Program-made: the position numbers and the translations under genes
Shown here: positions 1 to 6,587 of the stretch, one piece after another
Position numbering within the stretch: the first letter of the stretch is position 1
How the letters are laid out: each line of letters opens with the position of its first letter
Notes under the pieces: model-generated
The model's input: only the letters and a program-made list of their open reading frames with translations
The model's database searches: none
Told to the model about the DNA's origin: nothing
NCBI GenBank assembly: GCA_002478745.1
Contig: DLQI01000156.1
Span: forward strand, 1-6,934
Origin: Rhodobacteraceae bacterium UBA7436
Lineage (GTDB): Bacteria > Pseudomonadota > Alphaproteobacteria > Rhodobacterales > Rhodobacteraceae
Direction: 5' to 3'
Length of the DNA stretch: 6,934 bases

Positions 1-1740
1 TTCAACAATTTTTCCAGCATCAAGAACCAAAATACGATCCATTTGGGCAATCGTAGACAGACGGTGCGCAATCGCGATCACTGTTTTGCCCTCCATCATC
101 CCATACAGCGTCTTCTGAATTGCAGCTTCAACTTCGCTATCCAATGCACTTGTCGCCTCATCCAACAACAAGATCGGCGCATCCTTCAAAATGACACGGG
201 CCAAGGTCACGCGTTGGCGCTGACCGCCTGAAAGCTTCACACCGCGTTCGCCAACTTGGGCCTCATAACCACGCCGACCTTCGGGATCAGTGAGGTCCTG
301 AATAAAAGTATGCGCCTCTGCCTGTTTAGCCGCTGCAATTATATCGGCTTCTGAAGCGTCAGGACGGCCATAAAGCATGTTGTCGCGAACCGAGCGGTGC
401 AGAAGCGAACTCTCTTGCTGGACCATCCCAATATTCATCCGCAGGCTGTCTTGGGTCACCTGCCCCACGTCCTGTCCATCAATCAATATTTGACCGCTGT
501 CAGGATCATAAAACCGCAGAAGTAACTTGACCAAAGTCGACTTTCCAGCACCTGAACGGCCAATCAGCCCAATTTTTTGACCCGGTTCAATCACCAAATC
601 GACTGCATCCAAGCCGCCGCTTTTACGACCGTAATGATGGGTTAACCCTTTTAGTTCGATCCGCCCTTTGTCCATCTTCAACGCTTTGGCATTTGAGACA
701 TCCTTAAGCATAATCGGTTGCGCAATCGTTTCCATTCCCTCAGCTACTACCCCAAGCTGGCGAAAGAACGATGTCAGCGCCCACATGATCCAACCCGTCA
801 TCGAATTAAGGCGCAACGTTAAGGCGGTAGCTGCTGCAACCACCCCAACAGAGGCGGATCCCTGCATCCATAACATGATCGCCCAACCTACAACACCAAC
901 GATCAAAAGACCGTTCAGTGTAACCAGCATCACATCCATGATCGTGAAAATACGCATCTCTTTTTGAAATGTCCGGCGCGTGTATTCGATGGCATCTTTG
1001 GCGTACTCCAACTCGCGATCATGATGTGCAAACATCTTAACCGAATGAATGTTGGAATAGGCATCAACTACGCGGCCAGTCACAGTCGACCGCGCATCAG
1101 ACGCCGCCTGAGACGCTGGGCCAACACGTTTGACAGTCCAAGAAATCAAAAGGCTATAAAGGGCAAACCATGCGATCAGTGGCATCAGCAGACGTGCATC
1201 AGACGTAGCCAGCAAAATTGCGGCACCAATCAAATATGCCAATGAGAATGAGATCGCGTCAAACACCTGAAACACCACCTCACCCGCCGCAGGTGGCGTT
1301 TGCATGATACGGTTAGCAATGCGTCCCGCGAAATCGTTTTCAAACCAACCCACTGATTGTCGCAGGACATGTTTGTGTGCACGCCAGCGAATAAGCGTGC
1401 CGAAGTTTGGAAGGATTGTGTTGTTAAGCAAGGCCACATCCATGACCTGCAACAAGGGACGAATGGTTAGGATCAAAACCGCCATCACTATAAATTCAGT
1501 CCCGTATTCATCCCAAACTTGTGCAGGTTCACCACCCAACACATCCACAACACGACCCATGTAATAAATCAGGCCAACCTCAACGGATGCTACAACCAGT
1601 GACATCACGGCAGTAAACAAAAACACCGCCTTAAACGGTTGGCTGTATTCCCACATGAAGGGCCATAGTTTGGTCGGGGGTGTATCGGTTTCCTTGTAGT
1701 CAGCGTAAGGATCCACAAGGTTTTCTAAAAATTTAAACAT
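1..1740 (-). CDS. ABC exporter, fused permease and ATPase (MsbA/multidrug type), C-terminus cut by window edge
   Basis: The gene reads from an ATG at 1740 to the left edge, giving 580 codons without a stop, so only a short C-terminal tail is missing. The N-terminal part, roughly residues 30-330, is rich in hydrophobic helices as in type IV ABC exporters. The ATPase domain follows with all core motifs: Walker A GRSGAGKS at residues 394-401 (538-561), signature LSGGQ at 503-507 (220-234), Walker B ILLLDE at 523-528 (157-174), a SALD D-loop, and the switch histidine in AHRLST near residue 559. It should act as a homodimer or heterodimer in the inner membrane, pumping a lipid or hydrophobic compound outward; the substrate cannot be read from the sequence. 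The start overlaps the stop of the upstream tRNA nucleotidyltransferase gene (TAATG), and the ribosome site is weak, so translation is probably coupled. No key residue is missing. Confidence 0.94.
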   Translation of the reverse strand, partial: MFKFLENLVDPYADYKETDTPPTKLWPFMWEYSQPFKAVFLFTAVMSLVVASVEVGLIYYMGRVVDVLGGEPAQVWDEYGTEFIVMAVLILTIRPLLQVMDVALLNNTILPNFGTLIRWRAHKHVLRQSVGWFENDFAGRIANRIMQTPPAAGEVVFQVFDAISFSLAYLIGAAILLATSDARLLMPLIAWFALYSLLISWTVKRVGPASQAASDARSTVTGRVVDAYSNIHSVKMFAHHDRELEYAKDAIEYTRRTFQKEMRIFTIMDVMLVTLNGLLIVGVVGWAIMLWMQGSASVGVVAAATALTLRLNSMTGWIMWALTSFFRQLGVVAEGMETIAQPIMLKDVSNAKALKMDKGRIELKGLTHHYGRKSGGLDAVDLVIEPGQKIGLIGRSGAGKSTLVKLLLRFYDPDSGQILIDGQDVGQVTQDSLRMNIGMVQQESSLLHRSVRDNMLYGRPDASEADIIAAAKQAEAHTFIQDLTDPEGRRGYEAQVGERGVKLSGGQRQRVTLARVILKDAPILLLDEATSALDSEVEAAIQKTLYGMMEGKTVIAIAHRLSTIAQMDRILVLDAGKIVE

Positions 1741-2909
1741 TATAAAAGCTGTTCTTTTGTTTTTGTAAAATTCGAGGCAATCCATTCAGCCTCAAGTTCC
1801 TTGAGGCGTTTGCCAAGCGCGGGACCACTAAACATATTCGTTAAATCGGATGCTTTAATCGGGAATTTTGCAGCTGAACCAACCACAACACGATCCAGCA
1901 TCTCGTTTACAGGCGGGGATCCCGAATATGCGCAGCGCAACGCAACAATGCCCTTCGCGACATCCATACCCAATCGATAGCCCAACTCACCCGCACCTGC
2001 CATCGATTCAATTCCGTCACGATATTGCATCAGAAGACGCGCCTGCACTTTGGACAGGCGCAGTGCTATTTCAACACCCGATCCACCTAAAGCTGCCAAT
2101 CGACGTATTGGATCTGGCGACAGATCCCACAAAGATTCAACATGGATCAGCGGTGCCAACCAAGCATCATCAGCACCTTGCAGCACTACATTCAAAACAC
2201 CAGTTTGACGCATAACCGCGACTGCAACAGCAGGATCTGTCGCGTTGAACAACTTTACCATTTCCATCCCTACACGTTCTGCAGAAAGGGTTTCCAAACC
2301 ATCAAGGTTAGAGGAAATTGCGTTCAGCGCGTCCAGATCAAAGCCTTGATCAATCGCGCCGTACCATGCCGAAAAACGAAAGAAACGAAGGGTGCGCAGA
2401 TAATCTTCGCGAATGCGCTGATCTGCATCTTCGATAAATCGGACCCGCCGATCCAGCACATCCTGAATACCGCCCAACGGATCAACGATTGAACCATCGG
2501 GACGGGCGTAAAGCGCGTTCATCGTAAAATCACGGCGACGTGCATCATCAATAATGTCATCCGAAAACGCCACTACAGCGCGGCGCCCATCGGTTTCCAC
2601 ATCACGGCGGAAGGTCGTGATTTCATACGGAGTGCCCGACGAAACAACCGTAACGGTGCCATGGTCAATCCCTGTCGGGATCGCCTTAAGCCCTGCATCT
2701 TTTGCAAGTTTCATCACTGTTTCAGGGTGGGCGTTTGTGGACATATCAATGTCACTGGCAACTTCATCCAATACGACGTTGCGCACACATCCACCAACAA
2801 AGAAAATATCGTACCCACCATCCTCAATCGCCGTGCAGACACGGGCAACCTTAGGGTCATTCAACCATGGCGTTTCCGCCGGCAAACTTAGTTCATTTTG
2901 TCGGTCCAT
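1740..2909 (-). CDS. cca: CCA tRNA nucleotidyltransferase / poly(A) polymerase family
   Basis: This 389-residue protein is a class II nucleotidyltransferase that adds or repairs the CCA 3' end of tRNAs in the cytoplasm, using CTP and ATP without a template. Visible motifs are GGCVRN at residues 39-44, the catalytic metal-binding pair in SDIDMST (D53 and D55), the flexible-loop segment around DGRRAVVAF (107-115), RRDFTMNAL at 125-133 (the conserved head-domain motif), and EDYLRTLRFFRF at 168-179, which starts the neck and tail region. The EDYLR form of that motif is, as I recall it, typical of alphaproteobacterial members. The C-terminal half is helical and less conserved, as usual. The start is inside the end of the upstream Nudix gene (22-nt overlap) and only a weak GCGGG precedes it, so coupling is likely. 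A pure poly(A) polymerase role is possible but less likely, given length and motifs. Confidence 0.93.
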   Translation of the reverse strand: MDRQNELSLPAETPWLNDPKVARVCTAIEDGGYDIFFVGGCVRNVVLDEVASDIDMSTNAHPETVMKLAKDAGLKAIPTGIDHGTVTVVSSGTPYEITTFRRDVETDGRRAVVAFSDDIIDDARRRDFTMNALYARPDGSIVDPLGGIQDVLDRRVRFIEDADQRIREDYLRTLRFFRFSAWYGAIDQGFDLDALNAISSNLDGLETLSAERVGMEMVKLFNATDPAVAVAVMRQTGVLNVVLQGADDAWLAPLIHVESLWDLSPDPIRRLAALGGSGVEIALRLSKVQARLLMQYRDGIESMAGAGELGYRLGMDVAKGIVALRCAYSGSPPVNEMLDRVVVGSAAKFPIKASDLTNMFSGPALGKRLKELEAEWIASNFTKTKEQLL

Positions 2910-3481
2910 GCCCGCAGCATACGCGCAGTCGCACCCCAGATGTAATAGGGCCCGTAAGGTACAGCGAAATATGAACGAATTTCACCACGCCAGCGACGCG
3001 ACTGAATGCAAAAATTCTCTGCGTTCAAGACGTGAGACAAAGGCACACGAAACACTTCTTCGACTTCACCCCGCTCTGGGACAAGATTAAATTCTTCTCG
3101 AACAAGACCAATCACAGGCGTTACCTGAAACCCTGAAACTGTTTCATGGCTAGGCAATGTGCCCAAAACCTCAACCAAATCCGTTGGCAAGCCAATTTCT
3201 TCACGCGCCTCTCGTAAAGCAGCCGCAACTACATCAGTATCGTTTTCATCCTGCTTTCCACCAGGGAATGCGATTTGGCCCGGGTGATGCTTAAGTGATG
3301 ACGATCGTTTAGTTAGGATAAGCTCAGCAACTCCATTACGAATTATAACCGGCGCAAGGACACCAGCAGGGCGCAAAACACGATCCGTTGGTTTGGTGAA
3401 GTTTGGATTTAGATCAAAGTCGGACGAGGGGTTTCCCCCCTCGCCCAGTGCTGACCGGATCGATGAGATCAGATCACTCAC
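2888..3481 (-). CDS. nudL: NudL-type CoA pyrophosphatase (Nudix hydrolase)
   Basis: The protein is predicted to hydrolyse CoA and CoA derivatives to 4'-phosphopantetheine and 3',5'-ADP, using Mg or Mn. With the start chosen here it has 197 residues. The CoA-ase signature preceding the Nudix box is present: LTKRS at residues 56-60, then G and FPGG at 72-75, with a lysine in place of the usual arginine in the middle. The Nudix helix reads REAREEIGL at 90-98, and the spacing from FPGG matches what I remember of E. coli NudL; the later TVSGFQVTPVIG and YYIWGATARMLR segments also fit that family. The start is a GTG at 3481, because AAGG lies 6 nt upstream and it overlaps the hslO stop by only 8 nt; an in-frame ATG at 3574 would overlap hslO by about 100 nt and add 31 residues outside the family domain. 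Its stop lies inside the start of cca. Confidence 0.93.
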   Translation of the reverse strand: MSDLISSIRSALGEGGNPSSDFDLNPNFTKPTDRVLRPAGVLAPVIIRNGVAELILTKRSSSLKHHPGQIAFPGGKQDENDTDVVAAALREAREEIGLPTDLVEVLGTLPSHETVSGFQVTPVIGLVREEFNLVPERGEVEEVFRVPLSHVLNAENFCIQSRRWRGEIRSYFAVPYGPYYIWGATARMLRAWTDKMN

Positions 3482-4460
3482 TTTTAGCCTTTTCAACTTC
3501 CAGCCCAACAGATGATGGATCGAGATCGTAATGCGCACCACAAAATTGACAGTCCGCGGTGACGCGACCCTCATCAGTTGTCATCGTAGCAATGTCTCGT
3601 GCCGAATAAATCGATAAACTCTGACGCACGCGATCTTCCGAACAGGTGCAACCAAATTTAATGGGTTGCGCCTCATAGACACGCGGCTTCTCTTCGCTGA
3701 ACAGGCGCACCAATAGATCGCTTGGCGCAACCATCGGGCCAATCAGTTCCATTTCCTCAACCGTATCGAGTAAAATATTGGCTCTATTCCAATTCTCAGA
3801 AGCATCCCCGTCCAACAAATCTTCAGCTTGTAAAGACCCACCAGACCCTTCAGCATCTTTCGCATATGGCGATGCTTTTGGCATGTGCTGCAACATCACG
3901 CCGCCAGCACGCCAAGTTTCAGGCTGGCCAGCCTCAGTTGAGCGACCAAACGATAAAGAGAAGCGCGTTGGCAACTGTTCGGACTGTGCAAAATAAGCTT
4001 GGGCGCTTTCGGTAATAGATTTACCATCCAATGCGGCAATTCCTTGATATGGAGTCATCCCCTTACCTTGGTCGATCATAATCGCAATGTAGCCTTCACC
4101 AAGTTGCTCAAACGGATCCGCATCTGTAATACGTTCAGCATCATAGCTCGCATAGGCACGAATACGTGCCGGTTGGCCTTCGTCATCAGGGCCGTAATAG
4201 TCAGTCGCGATCATGCGCACTGCACCCTTAGTCTGCACCTGCATAGACAGCTTCCAACGGGTCTTAACCGTTTGGCCAATCAATGCGGTTAATACAGCCA
4301 TCTCAGCGACAAGCGCTTCGACTTGGGGCGGATAATCGTGTTGATCCAAGATACCGTCTAACACACCGTCCAGACGCGCTACGCGTCCACGGATGTCCGA
4401 AGCATCAAGCTGAAATGGCAGGACTGTGTCGTCCCACGCGATCTTAGGTGCAAGTGTCAT
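3474..4460 (-). CDS. hslO: Hsp33 redox-regulated molecular chaperone
   Basis: This 328-residue protein is the cytoplasmic holdase Hsp33, which is inactive when reduced with zinc bound and becomes active when its cysteines are oxidised during oxidative or unfolding stress. The C-terminal zinc centre is complete: CTC (C271 and C273) and CQFC (C304 and C307), giving a CXC-X30-CXXC layout within the family range. The N-terminal chaperone core carries the expected GLY-rich segment around LGEGYIAIMIDQGKGMTPYQG and the conserved SEQLPTRFSL stretch. AAGGA at 4468-4472 lies 7 nt before the ATG. It heads the four-gene minus-strand run, and its final codons carry the ribosome site and start of the CoA pyrophosphatase gene. 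No heat-shock promoter could be assigned with confidence in the short upstream gap. It is somewhat longer than E. coli Hsp33, as other alphaproteobacterial copies are in my recollection. Confidence 0.97.
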   Translation of the reverse strand: MTLAPKIAWDDTVLPFQLDASDIRGRVARLDGVLDGILDQHDYPPQVEALVAEMAVLTALIGQTVKTRWKLSMQVQTKGAVRMIATDYYGPDDEGQPARIRAYASYDAERITDADPFEQLGEGYIAIMIDQGKGMTPYQGIAALDGKSITESAQAYFAQSEQLPTRFSLSFGRSTEAGQPETWRAGGVMLQHMPKASPYAKDAEGSGGSLQAEDLLDGDASENWNRANILLDTVEEMELIGPMVAPSDLLVRLFSEEKPRVYEAQPIKFGCTCSEDRVRQSLSIYSARDIATMTTDEGRVTADCQFCGAHYDLDPSSVGLEVEKAKSE

Positions 4461-4541
4461 AGGGGTTTCCTTAGTTGCCGGTCGTTGGCATATCGCGTCT
4501 ATATAACACTAGAAACCCAAACAAAAAGAGGAGCACGTCAA
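4461..4541. promoter_or_regulatory. Divergent promoter gap between hslO and the second Nudix gene
   Basis: Only 81 bp separate the two start codons, so both promoters must lie here or within the genes. A TATAAC -10-like hexamer lies at 4502-4507 on the plus strand, within an AT-rich TATATAAC block that could also serve the minus strand. TTG-containing candidates for a -35 (TTGCCG at 4475-4480, TTGGCA at 4485-4490) do not have ideal spacing to it. The two ribosome sites are good: AAGGA (minus strand, 4468-4472) for hslO and AGAGGAG (4527-4533), 8 nt before the ATG at 4542. The promoter assignment itself is weak. Confidence 0.4.
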
Positions 4542-4982
4542 ATGATACGCCGTATCGGCCAACCGCCACTATCCAATCAACGCTATACACTACGCGCCGG
4601 CGCTTACGCGATCCTACCCCTGCAAAAACGATTGTTGCTGACAGCCCAAGTTAGCGATTTGATTGATATCCAACTTCCAGGAGGTGGGATTGACCCCGGA
4701 GAATCCCCAATCCAGGCTCTACATCGTGAGGTAATGGAGGAAACTGGCTGGCGCATCGCTGCTCCAAAACGTTTAGGAACCTTCCGTAGGTTTGTTTTTA
4801 TGCCAGAGTATAATCAGTGGGCGGAAAAAATTTGCCACATTTATGTCGCCAGACCCACGCGGCAAATCTGTGAACCTTTAGAGCCTAGCCATTTTACCAC
4901 TGTTATAAATCCGACTGAAGCTGCAATTGCATTGGGTAATGATGGGGATCGCATGTTTGTCGAGCAATTTTTTGGGCTTTGA
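4542..4982 (+). CDS. Nudix hydrolase, substrate unknown
   Basis: A 146-residue single-domain Nudix protein. The box is canonical from G48 to W70: GGIDPGE, then REVMEETGW, matching GX5EX7REUXEEXGU with all catalytic glutamates. The upstream LPGGG and the hydrophobic strand RLLLTAQ fit the usual fold. It should cleave a nucleoside diphosphate linked to another group, but the substrate cannot be told from sequence; the compact size resembles ADP-ribose or diadenosine-polyphosphate type enzymes and mutator-type MutT relatives. The start is the ATG at 4542, because AGAGGAG lies 8 nt upstream; a TTG 57 nt further upstream is in frame but has no ribosome site. It is divergent from hslO and unrelated in detail to the CoA pyrophosphatase two genes away. 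Its stop is 2 bp from the stop of the converging phosphatase pseudogene. Confidence 0.93.
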   Translation: MIRRIGQPPLSNQRYTLRAGAYAILPLQKRLLLTAQVSDLIDIQLPGGGIDPGESPIQALHREVMEETGWRIAAPKRLGTFRRFVFMPEYNQWAEKICHIYVARPTRQICEPLEPSHFTTVINPTEAAIALGNDGDRMFVEQFFGL

Positions 4983-4984
4983 CA

Positions 4985-5520
4985 TTAATCACTAAATGCA
5001 AACAGAATTCCTGAAACGTAATCAGGGTAATCGTCACTTTCCACAAAACCTGTTAGGTTCAAAATCAACGCATCAAAGAACGCAGCACCTTTGGTGATCC
5101 GTAGGTCGTGCATAAGTCCCTCTAATCCTTCTTAGCCAAACATGCTCACATCAGAACTTGGGCAATCAGTAACCCCATCTGAAAGGGTCAAAACCCAATC
5201 GCTTGTTTTGAATCTATTTGATACTATCCAAAGGTAACATTGGGGAGCAATCCGACTGGAAAACCATCGATACCTTTTTGCTCAACTTAGCCATCAGCTC
5301 GCTGCACCGCTTGAAATGGATGCCCAGCGTGGGCCCAGATCCTTTAACCCGTTACCAAATTCACATCCACCAAGAGCAGTGTGAAATAGTGTTCTGTTTT
5401 CGCCTCATCTAAAATCAGCTCATTCAAAACCGCGATCACTTCAGCAGGAGACAATAGGCAATAAATCACATATTTTAAAGGGTCCTAAAACCACGTAGCA
5501 TTACTATTTAAGAGTTGCCC
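4985..5520 (-). pseudogene. Decayed SpoIIE/PP2C-type serine phosphatase domain (C-terminal part of a response-regulator phosphatase)
   Basis: No intact frame exists, yet the minus strand reads as the second half of a SpoIIE/RsbU phosphatase. From the right it gives LSPAEVIAVLNEL, then HYFTLLLVDVNLVTG, AGHP (5317-5328) followed by QAVQRADG, FPVGLLP (5242-5262), then after a frame change TSDWVLTLSDGVTD (SDGVTD at 5165-5182), and finally DDYPDYVSGILFAFSD ending at a TAA at 4985-4987. In the family SDGVTE carries a metal-binding aspartate and the last segment is the DDxS block; one of its aspartates appears here as tyrosine. Damage consists of stops at 5485-5487, 5344-5346, 5287-5289 and 5132-5134, and a frameshift near 5224-5230. 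The upstream part (receiver and early catalytic blocks) is not readable beyond about 5520. Such phosphatases normally act on STAS anti-anti-sigma proteins in partner-switch signalling. The identity is from recalled motifs, so the family is firmer than the parent architecture. Confidence 0.75.
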
Positions 5521-5589
5521 CTATTTAGCTGCGAAACCTTGCCCTCTGCTCATCCAATGCCATATCGATGATAAAAATTATTTTACTGT

Positions 5590-5613
5590 ACAGACAATGG
5601 TCTGTGTCTTTTT
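5590..5613 (+). terminator. Terminator-like hairpin with T-run
   Basis: ACAGAC (5590-5595) and GTCTGT (5600-5605) form a perfect 6-bp stem around a 4-nt AATG loop, and five Ts follow at 5609-5613 after GTC. This orientation would end plus-strand transcription, for example read-through from the Nudix gene 600 bp upstream. The stem is short and the T-run is not adjacent to it, so this may be a remnant or chance. Confidence 0.3.
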
Positions 5614-5669
5614 AGAACAATAACTTCAGTCGTAAAAATTTACCCAGACCTCGACACTTAGTTTATTAC

Positions 5670-5696
5670 ATAATAGTGATAAATGACTATTATAAT
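5670..5696 (+). promoter_or_regulatory. Inverted repeat overlapping a perfect -10 hexamer
   Basis: ATAATAGT (5670-5677) and ACTATTAT (5686-5693) are exact 8-bp inverted repeats separated by 8 nt. The right arm overlaps TATAAT at 5691-5696, a perfect -10 hexamer, 22 nt before the ATG of the short Wzz-like relic. No good -35 is found at 16-18 nt, which would suit an activated or repressor-controlled promoter. The region is AT-rich, where such repeats can arise by chance. Confidence 0.35.
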
Positions 5697-5717
5697 CCTT
5701 TAGGAATACGATACATA

Positions 5718-5795
5718 ATGAACCAAGATGGTTCAAAATTAATAGCTGATGACGAAATCGACCTTAAAGAGTAACTGGCGCGTATTAGTCTCAAG
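5718..5795 (+). pseudogene. Possible N-terminal relic of a Wzz-type polysaccharide chain-length protein
   Basis: From the ATG at 5718 the frame reads MNQDG, then ADDEIDLKE, a TAA at 5772-5774, then LARISLK before a second stop at 5796-5798. The pattern of acidic DDEIDL followed by a short helix is how many Wzz/chain-length determinant proteins of alphaproteobacteria begin, just before the first membrane helix. A single base change (TAA from TTA) would restore the frame across the first stop. No membrane helix or later Wzz segment can be read after 5800, so at most the first 25 codons survive. AGGA at 5702-5705 is 12 nt from the ATG, which is long. The match covers very few residues and the call is tentative. 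Confidence 0.33.
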
Positions 5796-6181
5796 TAATG
5801 AGGATGGATATTCTACTCTAGACGGGCCATCTTTGGGAGCTCACAGGCGTGTTAACCTTTCAAATTTGTGGAGACCAATAGTGACCATTGATGCGCTAAG
5901 CTCTGCTGTACCTTCTGAGCTGGTGTCAGATAAATTGGCCATAAATTAAGCCATTCTGAGATTACAATATTTTTAAAAGTTACGAAATCTCTACAAAAGA
6001 TATCCTTAACTGCTCCAAATTTTCCCCGATGATGGGTTTATCGTCTGTTTACATGAAGGGCAAAAAGGCAGTCGCCATTGGAGGTCAAAGTATGGATCAT
6101 AGGTCTTGATAACAAATTGACCTACATGACAGATAATTTTAGCTTATCGGAAGGTTTAAGGCTCTTAACCCCACTGAGTTA
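5796..6181. other. Decayed AT-rich stretch with no supportable gene
   Basis: All six frames are broken or encode short peptides that I cannot relate to any family. The longest, 5749-5949 on the plus strand, starts without a ribosome site and has no recognisable motif. Short strings such as WIIGLDNKLTYMTDNFSLSEG (6090s-6150s, plus strand) look protein-like but have no clear family. The stretch ends where the base composition changes to GC-rich. Confidence 0.45.
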
Positions 6182-6223
6182 CGTTGGAGCCAGCGCCAGG
6201 TTTGCACCTGTGTTTTTGGCCAC

Positions 6224-6322
6224 CTATCCTAGTTCCAGACCCGCTCGCGCGTAATACCACAGCCCTGCCTCGGCCTGGAGCCCGCACGCCCTCGCATGAA
6301 GCCTGGCGTGAGCGTGTCCCAT
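6224..6322 (-). CDS. Possible 32-codon ORF downstream of the 47-codon ORF
   Basis: An ATG at 6322 lies 5 nt after the TAG of the preceding small ORF, preceded by GGCGGG. It reads 32 residues beginning MGHAHARLHARACG and containing GLWYYARAGLELG before a TAG. It matches no family that I know. Close spacing after the 47-codon ORF and a purine-rich lead are the only support, and its alanine/arginine-rich make-up is what a random GC-rich frame gives, so it may well be non-coding. Confidence 0.15.
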   Translation of the reverse strand: MGHAHARLHARACGLQAEAGLWYYARAGLELG

Positions 6323-6327
6323 CCCGC

Positions 6328-6471
6328 CTACTTCGCGAGTTTGTTCAGCAACTCGTAGTTCTCGGCCATGATCTCTTCTGCCACCGCCATCTGCGCCTCA
6401 AACTCCCCGCCGCATGGCAGGAGCTCGATGCCGGCCGAAGTTACGAACGATGTGATTTTGAGTTTTGTCAT
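6328..6471 (-). CDS. Small protein of unknown function, 47 residues
   Basis: The frame starts MTKLKITSF and ends EIMAENYELLNKLAK before a TAG. GGGAG lies 6 nt upstream of the ATG at 6471; another ATG two codons earlier sits 1 nt after it and is too close. The second half (residues 23-47) is acidic and amphipathic and probably one helix, while the first part has a serine/threonine and glycine stretch with one cysteine. The codons are balanced and the composition is protein-like, unlike the longer competing frames across the same bases. I do not recognise the family. A possible promoter on the minus strand is TTGCCT (6564-6569), 17 nt, then GATTAC (6541-6546), which is weak. It is divergent from the VanZ-like gene and lies near the composition boundary, so an island or prophage accessory gene is possible. 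Confidence 0.45.
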   Translation of the reverse strand: MTKLKITSFVTSAGIELLPCGGEFEAQMAVAEEIMAENYELLNKLAK

Positions 6472-6587
6472 AGTCATCTCCCAGTCCTGAACCGCGGATA
6501 GCCCTTATCACTGTATCGAAAGTCGCCCGGAATGAACGGGGTAATCCTGCGGCGGTATCTCGTAGGCAAGATGTGTAACGCACGCTA

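Larger units (their letters stand above)
5521..5717. other. AT-rich non-coding stretch beside the phosphatase relic
   Basis: No gene is supported here on either strand; stops are frequent in all frames. The minus strand next to 5520 may be the further decayed upstream part of the phosphatase relic, since short pieces such as GQLL precede it in frame, but nothing recognisable continues. The stretch holds a terminator-like hairpin at 5590-5613 and a dyad with a -10 hexamer at 5670-5696, described separately. Confidence 0.5.

Noticed and set aside
964..1564. Plus- and minus-strand short ORFs inside the ABC exporter region
   Set aside because: They are shadows of the long minus-strand exporter frame and show no independent start signals or domains.
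2554..3090. 178-codon plus-strand ORF opposite cca and the CoA pyrophosphatase gene
   Set aside because: It is antisense to two genes with full catalytic motifs, has no ribosome site and reads as a mirror of their codons.
5749..5949. 66-codon plus-strand ORF, considered as a STAS-domain relic because a phosphatase relic is nearby
   Set aside because: Only vague likeness in TIDALSSAVPSE; no ribosome site and no conserved phosphorylatable serine block in proper context.
6197..6217. CAGGT-TTGC-ACCTG hairpin followed after 2 nt by five Ts
   Set aside because: Only a 5-bp stem with no plus-strand gene upstream; could be a weak terminator but also chance at the junction.
6184..6501. 105-codon plus-strand ORF in the GC-rich part
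   Set aside because: It crosses the composition boundary, has no ribosome site, and is rich in residues expected from a random GC-rich frame; the antisense 47-codon ORF has better support.
6398..6583. 61-codon minus-strand ORF overlapping the 47-codon ORF
   Set aside because: Same strand but different frame, no ribosome site, arginine-rich random-looking product.
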